Source of the DNA: Thermoplasmata archaeon
Lineage (GTDB): Archaea; Thermoplasmatota; E2; DHVEG-1; B8-G13
Length of the DNA: 11,620 bases
Direction of reading: 5' to 3'
Assembly: GCA_003649745.1 (NCBI GenBank)
Contig: QMST01000006.1
Location: 1 to 11,620, forward strand
The notes beneath the pieces were generated by a model that worked only from the letters and a program-made list of their open reading frames with translations, had not been told where the DNA came from and did not search any database. Below, in pieces: positions 6,847 through 11,620 of this stretch. The first letter of the stretch is position 1, and each line of letters begins with the position of its first letter. Position numbers and translations under genes: made by a program.

Positions 6847-7785
6847 ATGGGAAAGCTTATTAACCCGAGGGATGTCTATGGCGACACACTAATAGAGCTT
6901 GGTGAGAGCAACCCAAATATAGTTGCTCTTGATGCTGATCTTTCAAAATCAACTAAAACCTGCAAATTCTGCTACAGGTTTCCCAATAGGTTTTTTAACA
7001 TGGGAATAGCAGAGGCAAATATGATATCAGTAGCAGCTGGTTTAGCATCATGTGGGAAAATACCCTTTGTGAGCACATTTGCAGTGTTTGTACCTGGTAG
7101 AACATATGACCAGATAAGAATGAGCGTAGCCTACTCAGATATGAATGTAAAACTTTTCTCAACACATGCAGGTGTAAGCGTTGGTAAAGATGGAGTTAGC
7201 CACCAGATGCTTGAAGACCTAGCGCTGATGAGGGTTCTACCCAATATGAAAATATTTATACCAAGTGACCCGGTGATCACAAAAAAAATTGTTTACCTAA
7301 TGGCTGAGAACAAGGGGCCGATGTACTCGAGAGTCGGGAGAGAACCCATGGAGATAATATATGATGAAAAAGAACTTGAGGATCTAAAAATCAGGAGAAT
7401 GCTGCATATAAAAGATGGAGATGACCTAGCGTTGATAGCATGTGGTACAATGGTGAAAAACGCTATAGAAGCTGGCAAGGAACTGGAGAAAAAGGGAATC
7501 TCAACAGGTATTGTAGATGCATGGAATTTAAAACCATTTGACAACCATACAATAGATAAAATAGCGAAAAAAGTAAATGCTATATTAACTATAGAAGAAC
7601 ATTCAGTAATCGGTGGATTAGGTGGTGCTGTAGCTGAACGACTAAGTGAAACAGGTTATAAGGGTGGGTTCATAAGGATGGGTATAAATGATATGTTTTG
7701 TGAATCTGGTGATCCCAGGGATTTGTTAGAGAAATATGGTTTAACAATAAAACATATTGTAAACCAAGCTGAGAAAATGGTTTAA
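6847..7785 (+). CDS. Transketolase, C-terminal (pyrimidine-binding) subunit
   Basis: This is the second half of the split transketolase, 312 residues long. Glu56 in FNMGIAEANM is the glutamate that activates the thiamine diphosphate pyrimidine ring. STFAVFVPGRTYDQIR (76-91), STHAGVSVGKDGVSHQ (105-120, with His107 and His119) and FIPSD fit the Pyr domain. The end of the protein, from about residue 195, is the transketolase C domain with EEHSVIGGLGGAVAE. It should assemble with the N-subunit encoded just upstream, with shared active sites. The 3-base gap implies translational coupling. The ATG at 6847 is the natural start because family members begin close to the sequence INPRDVYGDTL. A hairpin with a T run follows the stop. 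Confidence 0.97.
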   Translation: MGKLINPRDVYGDTLIELGESNPNIVALDADLSKSTKTCKFCYRFPNRFFNMGIAEANMISVAAGLASCGKIPFVSTFAVFVPGRTYDQIRMSVAYSDMNVKLFSTHAGVSVGKDGVSHQMLEDLALMRVLPNMKIFIPSDPVITKKIVYLMAENKGPMYSRVGREPMEIIYDEKELEDLKIRRMLHIKDGDDLALIACGTMVKNAIEAGKELEKKGISTGIVDAWNLKPFDNHTIDKIAKKVNAILTIEEHSVIGGLGGAVAERLSETGYKGGFIRMGINDMFCESGDPRDLLEKYGLTIKHIVNQAEKMV

Positions 7786-7790
7786 CAAAA

Positions 7791-7819
7791 ATTTTGTATA
7801 AAAAATACAAAATCTTTTT
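7791..7819 (+). terminator. Perfect 9-bp inverted repeat followed by a T run
   Basis: ATTTTGTAT at 7791-7799 and ATACAAAAT at 7805-7813 pair perfectly around a loop of five A, and TTTTT follows at 7815-7819. It lies 6 bases after the transketolase stop codon, so a terminator for that operon is the simple reading. The stem is AT-rich and weak. It also contains a TATA-like GTATAAAA about 60 bases before the next gene, so it could instead be an operator or promoter for the membrane protein and regulator pair. Confidence 0.5.
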
Positions 7820-7843
7820 ACCTAGTATTCATATTTCAGTTTT

Positions 7844-7850
7844 GAGGTGA
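7844..7850 (+). promoter_or_regulatory. Ribosome binding site of the small membrane protein gene
   Basis: GAGGTGA matches seven bases of the archaeal consensus GGAGGTGA. It contains the GTG at 7847, so that codon cannot be the start it serves. The in-frame ATG at 7862, 11 bases downstream, is preferred. Confidence 0.6.
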
Positions 7851-7861
7851 AAAACAGAGGG

Positions 7862-8131
7862 ATGTGGGATTATTATATATCGCTTTTCCTAACCGTTGTT
7901 ATGACTGGTTTATCTGCGTTGCTTTTAATGGTATCGATGGTTTCAAGCTATAGGTTAAGGAATGTGAAACTCATGCTGATTAGTATTGCATTTATCTGTT
8001 TCTTCATAAAAGGTCTTATATTATGTTTACAAATGCTTCTCGATTTTGAAATAATCAGACAAAACAATATTGTCCTAGTGTTTGACTTGGTTGTTATCAC
8101 AGCCTTGTATTTTGCAGCTATAAAAGATTAA
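7862..8131 (+). CDS. Small three-helix membrane protein next to a winged-helix regulator
   Basis: This protein has 89 residues and is almost entirely hydrophobic. Three membrane segments are visible: about residues 5-27 (SLFLTVVMTGLSALLLMVSM), 36-59 (KLMLISIAFICFFIKGLILCLQ) and 71-86 (IVLVFDLVVITALYFA), with short charged loops such as SYRLRNVK. No catalytic motif is visible. The ATG at 7862 is chosen because the GTG at 7847 lies inside the ribosome binding site. The next gene, a tandem winged-helix regulator, starts 12 bases after the stop, so the two are probably one transcript. Small membrane proteins beside such regulators recur in Euryarchaeota, and a sensing or anti-regulator role is possible, but that is inference. 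Confidence 0.75.
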   Translation: MWDYYISLFLTVVMTGLSALLLMVSMVSSYRLRNVKLMLISIAFICFFIKGLILCLQMLLDFEIIRQNNIVLVFDLVVITALYFAAIKD

Positions 8132-8143
8132 GGGTTTTTTAGG

Positions 8144-8746
8144 ATGATTAGGAGAAAAGAGAAGGACGCACTGGAACTTGAGACAAGAAGGAAGATATAT
8201 AGGTGTATTACCAGGTTTCCTGGTTTGCATGAGAGGGAGCTAGCTAAAAAACTGGAGATGCCATTGAGCACATTGGTTTATCATCTGCATTATCTTGAAA
8301 AAAGAGATCTCATAATGGCAAAGAACGATGGTAGATATACGCGGTATTATCCCACTAAAAAAATTGGTGCGAGGGCAAAGGAGATAATGTCTCTTCTCAG
8401 GCAGAAAATGCCTAGGAGAATAATCATGTTTCTTCTTTTACATCCAAACGCGTATCATAGGGATATATGTGAAGAAGTGGACCTAGCTCCTTCTACAACA
8501 TCTTTTCATCTGAAAAAACTTGTTGAGACTAATGTTGCTAAGAAAATCACGATTGGGAAAGAGACAATGTATGTTATAAATGAACCAGAGACTGTATCTG
8601 ATCTGCTAATAACATATAAGGAGAGTTTTTTGGATTCAGCGGTTGATAGGTTTGCTGATACTTGGCTCAAGTTTGGCCCCCAATATATAAAGAAAAAGGA
8701 AGGAGGTAAAAAAGAGAAGGAGGATTTCTCTAATATGCTTTCCTGA
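8144..8746 (+). CDS. Tandem winged-helix transcriptional regulator (ArsR/MarR-like fold)
   Basis: This 200-residue cytoplasmic DNA-binding protein has two similar winged-helix domains. The first spans about residues 13-71: RRKIYRCITRFPGLHERELAKKLEMP leads into the recognition helix LSTLVYHLHYLEKRDLI and a wing ending in GRYTRYYP. The second spans about 90-147: PRRIIMFLLLHPNAYHRDICEEVDL leads into APSTTSFHLKKLVETNVAKK and a wing ending in ETMYVIN. The repeated pattern of an S-T-x-x-x-H-L recognition helix is typical of archaeal regulators of this kind. The C-terminal 50 residues are helical and end in a Lys/Glu-rich tail. No cysteine cluster suggests metal sensing. It lies 12 bases after the small membrane protein, and its last 17 bases overlap the 3' end of the convergent surface-protein gene. 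Its targets are unknown. Confidence 0.9.
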   Translation: MIRRKEKDALELETRRKIYRCITRFPGLHERELAKKLEMPLSTLVYHLHYLEKRDLIMAKNDGRYTRYYPTKKIGARAKEIMSLLRQKMPRRIIMFLLLHPNAYHRDICEEVDLAPSTTSFHLKKLVETNVAKKITIGKETMYVINEPETVSDLLITYKESFLDSAVDRFADTWLKFGPQYIKKKEGGKKEKEDFSNMLS

Positions 8747-10127
8747 ACATTCCAAAACTTGCCATTATCACTACTATTATCGCGCAGAATACTGCTAGTG
8801 CAACATATTGCATTAACACCTCTGGCTCTATAGAAAGCGAGAGTATTCTTATAACATGTTTGCTGAAATGAGGAATGCTTACCAGTATTTGAGCACCATT
8901 TTTGCCAAGGAATAAACCATATTCCACATTTGATCCATCATTTGTTGGATCTAGGACATCGAATATGTCATCTGCCATATCAACAGGTTTATCATCATAT
9001 CTTATATCCAACTTGTCAAGGTTTTTGAAAATGTTTTTATCAGTGTTTATCACAATGGTTTTACCCTGGGTGTTTTTTCCGTTTACAACTAGTAGGATCT
9101 CGCTTGGTGATGCGTTCACATTTATGGATACACTGCTATCATATATCATGCTGTCATTTTCAAATGTATTGTTTTCGTTTCTAATGCTAACCTCTGCTCC
9201 AACTTTTCCCTCTAGTATTGCCTTGTCAATGAGCTCGCGTGTATCTGCAAGGTCGCTCTCAAATTCTCTCGCTAGCCCTGTTATTCTAAACAGGGCATTG
9301 TCTTTTGCTGTCACAACATTATTCTGAAGTTGTAGTTTATGCGTGCTCAGTATAGAGGCGGAGAAATTATTTGTTGAACTAATGTTCACTAGGTTGTTGT
9401 CCCTGGTTAGGGTGTATTCATTTGAGAAAGAAAATATTATATCATTACCTGATACTATTTTTAGGTATCCTGTGGGGTTATCATGAACCACTATTTCATA
9501 GCTCTCCCCGGGACCAGTTATTATTAATTCTGAGCCACTGGTTTTTATAGATTCGAACAACGTGTTTGAGTATATCACATCGAAAAGCACCCTGTCCTTC
9601 ACTGAATAGGATAGGATGCTTCCATTCTGTATTTTAAAAGAGACATAATCACCTGTTATCTGACCTGTGTTTCTGTCTACATCGAATTTTCCAAACTGAG
9701 CGTATATCCAAACATCTGCTGGTGGTGGTGTCTCTCTCTCTAAGGAGAAATCTTTTGTAACTTTGTTTCCTGTTATGGTAACTGTATCAGTTGCAGGTTT
9801 GTAACCATCTTTGCTCACTGTTATCATGTACATTGAAAAATATGATTTTAGCTGTATCTGATAAGAACCATTTAAACCAGTTGTTGTGGTATGGGATTTA
9901 AATGCCTCTACACCAAGTTTACTCAAGTCCTCATTTTGTAAAACACCTTTGACAGTAACGGTAGCATGAGCTACAGGGTTGCCATCTTTATCTTTTACTA
10001 TGCCAGTTATTGTTACATTTTGCACATCAGATGCGTTTACAGATAAGGCTAGGACCACTGGTGAGAAAAAAATTAATAGAGTTGTAAATAGAATTGCTAC
10101 CTTCCTATCTCTAACCATAGATGACAT
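8730..10127 (-). CDS. Anchored surface protein with an N-terminal carboxypeptidase-regulatory-like domain
   Basis: This 465-residue protein is probably exported and held in the membrane. Residues 9-28 form a signal peptide (VAILFTTLLIFFSPVVLALS). Residues 38-128 are a beta-sandwich of the carboxypeptidase regulatory-like type, with GIVKDKDGNPVAHATVTVKG, TTTGLNGSYQI and VSKDGYKPA. A short Pro stretch (ETPPPAD) leads to a long beta-rich region of about 300 residues that I do not recognise. Residues 438-458 are a membrane anchor, followed by the basic tail FRKAY. Nine N-X-S/T sequons (Asn31, 37, 86, 168, 248, 254, 319, 324, 338) fit a glycosylated exterior protein. The start is ATG 10127, or ATG 10118 if transcription begins near 10122. 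No catalytic motif is seen; adhesion or an envelope role is a guess. Confidence 0.86.
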   Translation of the reverse strand: MSSMVRDRKVAILFTTLLIFFSPVVLALSVNASDVQNVTITGIVKDKDGNPVAHATVTVKGVLQNEDLSKLGVEAFKSHTTTTGLNGSYQIQLKSYFSMYMITVSKDGYKPATDTVTITGNKVTKDFSLERETPPPADVWIYAQFGKFDVDRNTGQITGDYVSFKIQNGSILSYSVKDRVLFDVIYSNTLFESIKTSGSELIITGPGESYEIVVHDNPTGYLKIVSGNDIIFSFSNEYTLTRDNNLVNISSTNNFSASILSTHKLQLQNNVVTAKDNALFRITGLAREFESDLADTRELIDKAILEGKVGAEVSIRNENNTFENDSMIYDSSVSINVNASPSEILLVVNGKNTQGKTIVINTDKNIFKNLDKLDIRYDDKPVDMADDIFDVLDPTNDGSNVEYGLFLGKNGAQILVSIPHFSKHVIRILSLSIEPEVLMQYVALAVFCAIIVVIMASFGMFRKAY

Positions 10128-10143
10128 AGTGATAGACTATCCT

Positions 10144-10152
10144 ATTTATAAA
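10144..10152 (-). promoter_or_regulatory. TATA-like box of the surface-protein gene
   Basis: The minus strand reads TTTATAAAT with an A-rich flank upstream. With the usual spacing, transcription would start near 10122, almost at the first codons. The mRNA is then likely leaderless or nearly so, which makes ATG 10118 a serious alternative to ATG 10127. No ribosome binding site precedes either. Confidence 0.5.
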
Positions 10153-10191
10153 TTTTATAGTACAAACATCGAATAATCCATCGAATCATTT

Positions 10192-10202
10192 CAGAAAAAA
10201 CC
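10192..10202 (-). terminator. Possible T-run terminator after the DRG GTPase gene
   Basis: On the minus strand, about 25 bases after the stop codon at 10225, the sequence reads GAGGTTTTTTC. Archaeal polymerases often stop at such T runs without a strong hairpin. A short complementary pair (TCAGA at 10191-10195, TCTGA at 10215-10219) flanks the region, but the stem is too short to count. Confidence 0.3.
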
Positions 10203-10224
10203 TCATAAAGATAATCTGATTTTT

Positions 10225-11340
10225 TTATCTCTTACTGATGATTGTGACAACATCCTCATCTTCTAAGACATGATCCAGGCCGACTCTTTGACCAGGGTAT
10301 TTAACAGATTTGCCCCATACAAGAGCATATTTGAACTTGTTTACAAAATCTCTGTGTAGTTTTTTACAAACATCTTCAACCAAAGCATCTTTTTTCAGAA
10401 TCATTGGTTTATTATAATCTATATCTCCACCTATGGGTTTTAGATAGATGCGTATAAGGTTTAGCTCGCTGAAAATCTCTTTTTTAAGCAAATTAAGGTT
10501 TATCTTTTCCTTTGCAGAGACTGGTATGATTTTCCATTTTTTACCATCTACTAGTATCTCATCAATTATATTTTCTCCTTTTGTCATGTCTATTTTGTTA
10601 GCTACCACTATTGCTTTTACATATGCCCTGTTTTTTGAGAGATAATCTATTAGTTGATCCTCATTCACATCTTCTTTTATTATAACATCTGCGTTAACAT
10701 AGTATTCTGAAACTATTGCCTTTATAGTCTTGTCTGATATTTTTAAACTTATGGTTTTTGAAATGTTTATACCGCCTTCGCTTTTTGGAACTATTTTTAT
10801 ATCAGGTGGTTTTTCATTTAATCTTATACCAGCTGCATATAATTCTTTTATTATCTCACTTATCTGGTTAGGGATGTTATTGTTTGAATCCACTATTATG
10901 AGGGCAAGGTCAATGTTTCTAATGGCTGAGAGTATTTCTCTGCCTCTTCCTCTACCAACTGATGCTCCTTTTATGATACCTGGTAGATCTAGTATTTGGA
11001 TGTTGGCTCCATTGTGTTTCATCATACCTGGTATTACCTTTATGGTGGTGAAATCATAATCTGCAACCTTGGTCTCTACACCTGTCAGTTGTTTCAGTAA
11101 AGTGCTTTTACCAACATTTGGAAAACCTAGTATCGCTACTGTGGCATCTCCTGATTTTTTTATAAGAAAACCTTTTCCACCGCCTTTTCTGGATTTTTCT
11201 CTTTCCAACTGCTCTTTCAGCTGGGCTAGTTTAGCTTTGAGTTTGCCAATATGATGCTCTGTTGCCTTGTTATATTGTGTGCTAAAAATTTCTTCCTCTA
11301 TTTCTTTTATTTGTTTTTCAATATCAGATATATATCTCAT
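10225..11340 (-). CDS. DRG/Obg-family GTP-binding protein with TGS domain
   Basis: This is the archaeal counterpart of eukaryotic DRG GTPases, which act with ribosomes and translation. The 371-residue protein starts with a charged helical hairpin (about 1-55) that ends in a Gly/Lys-rich linker. The G domain follows: G1 GFPNVGKST (72-80), G3 DLPG (118-121) in ILDLPGIIKGA, G4 NKID (248-251) and G5 SAK (275-277). Between G3 and G4, about residues 170-235, is the insertion typical of DRG proteins. A TGS domain (about 297-371) closes the protein, with DALVEDVCKKLHRDF and WGKSVKYPGQRVG. Length and order match the family. AGGAG lies 2 bases before the ATG, closer than usual. The gene follows a carbamate kinase gene by 23 bases and may share its transcript. 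Confidence 0.97.
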   Translation of the reverse strand: MRYISDIEKQIKEIEEEIFSTQYNKATEHHIGKLKAKLAQLKEQLEREKSRKGGGKGFLIKKSGDATVAILGFPNVGKSTLLKQLTGVETKVADYDFTTIKVIPGMMKHNGANIQILDLPGIIKGASVGRGRGREILSAIRNIDLALIIVDSNNNIPNQISEIIKELYAAGIRLNEKPPDIKIVPKSEGGINISKTISLKISDKTIKAIVSEYYVNADVIIKEDVNEDQLIDYLSKNRAYVKAIVVANKIDMTKGENIIDEILVDGKKWKIIPVSAKEKINLNLLKKEIFSELNLIRIYLKPIGGDIDYNKPMILKKDALVEDVCKKLHRDFVNKFKYALVWGKSVKYPGQRVGLDHVLEDEDVVTIISKR

Positions 11341-11363
11341 TTCTCCTAAAAAAGGTTAAAAAA

Positions 11364-11620
11364 TTATGGTATTATATGTGTTCCTGTTTTTTCTTTTAGA
11401 GCCTCCCATGCCTTTTCTATATGGGAAATTATAACTTTTTTACCGCCGTTTTCTAAAAATCTGATCGCTGCTAACACCTTGGGACCCATGCTACCTGGTG
11501 GAAAATGCCCTTGGGTATAATATTTTTTAATCTCATCCAGTTTAACAGTGTCTAGAGGCTGCTGTTTTTTTGTGCCATAGTTTAGATAAACTTTTTCAAC
11601 ATCTGTGAGTATAAAAAGTA
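11364..11620 (-). CDS. arcC: Carbamate kinase, C-terminal part (5' end outside window)
   Basis: The window holds the last 84 residues of a carbamate kinase, which interconverts carbamoyl phosphate plus ADP with carbamate plus ATP. The frame reads [15 protein letters not shown], the strand-and-turn around the nucleotide site, then [21 protein letters not shown], the strongly conserved GHFPxGSMGPK motif of the family. It ends in [17 protein letters not shown] and KTGTHIIP, the usual C-terminus. Its start lies beyond the right edge. It is 23 bases upstream of the DRG GTPase on the same strand. In archaea this enzyme can make ATP from arginine or purine-derived carbamoyl phosphate, or run towards carbamoyl phosphate; the window does not show which. 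Confidence 0.94.
   Translation of the reverse strand, partial: LFILTDVEKVYLNYGTKKQQPLDTVKLDEIKKYYTQGHFPPGSMGPKVLAAIRFLENGGKKVIISHIEKAWEALKEKTGTHIIP

Noticed and set aside
10191..10226. TCAGA / TCTGA pair followed by seven T on the plus strand, as a hairpin terminator
   Set aside because: The stem is only 5 bp with a 19-base loop, and no plus-strand gene ends there.
1..11620. CRISPR arrays, insertion sequences, tRNA genes and integration sites
   Set aside because: I saw no regularly spaced repeats, transposase motifs, terminal repeats or tRNA-like cloverleaf sequence; all longer stretches are explained by ordinary genes.

Overview
The window is AT-rich archaeal DNA with 13 genes packed closely together. 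The archaeal reading rests on several features. MetRS carries a C-terminal tRNA-binding domain, and transketolase is split into two subunit genes. There is a DRG/Obg-family GTPase, a tandem winged-helix regulator, and a surface protein with an N-terminal signal, many N-glycosylation sequons and a C-terminal anchor. Short TATA-like boxes lie about 20-50 bases upstream of several genes, and Arg is mostly AGA/AGG. A euryarchaeal, Thermoplasmatota-like lineage is the best guess, but no rRNA or other marker is present to settle it.

Layout. 1-2246 (+): the 3' part of metG, then purC (SAICAR synthase), both housekeeping. 2306-2833 (-): an unrecognised protein with two membrane segments and its own TATA-like box. 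2900-3724 (-): nadE, ammonia-dependent NAD synthetase with a TTG start. Divergent from nadE, 3861-5876 (+) is a two-gene unit: a nitrilase-fold carbon-nitrogen hydrolase fused to an FmdE-like domain, then larB only 6 bases later. 5959-7785 (+): the two transketolase subunits, the first of which has no ATG/GTG/TTG at the start its homology requires. 7862-8746 (+): a small three-helix membrane protein and a tandem winged-helix regulator, preceded by a hairpin with a T run. 8730-10127 (-): the anchored surface protein, overlapping the regulator's 3' end by 17 bases. 10225-11620 (-): the 3' end of a carbamate kinase gene followed by the DRG-type GTPase.

The most interesting part is 2900-5876. NadE amidates nicotinic acid adenine dinucleotide (NaAD) to NAD. 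LarB carboxylates and cleaves the same NaAD in the first step of nickel-pincer nucleotide synthesis. The gene between them encodes an amidase/nitrilase-type hydrolase with an intact Glu-Lys-Cys triad, fused to a probable metal-binding FmdE domain. This suggests, but does not prove, a locus at the NaAD branch point: the hydrolase could supply ammonia to NadE, deamidate a pyridine nucleotide, or belong to the pincer pathway. No CRISPR array, insertion sequence, tRNA or rRNA was seen, and no gene-free stretch exceeds 300 bases.
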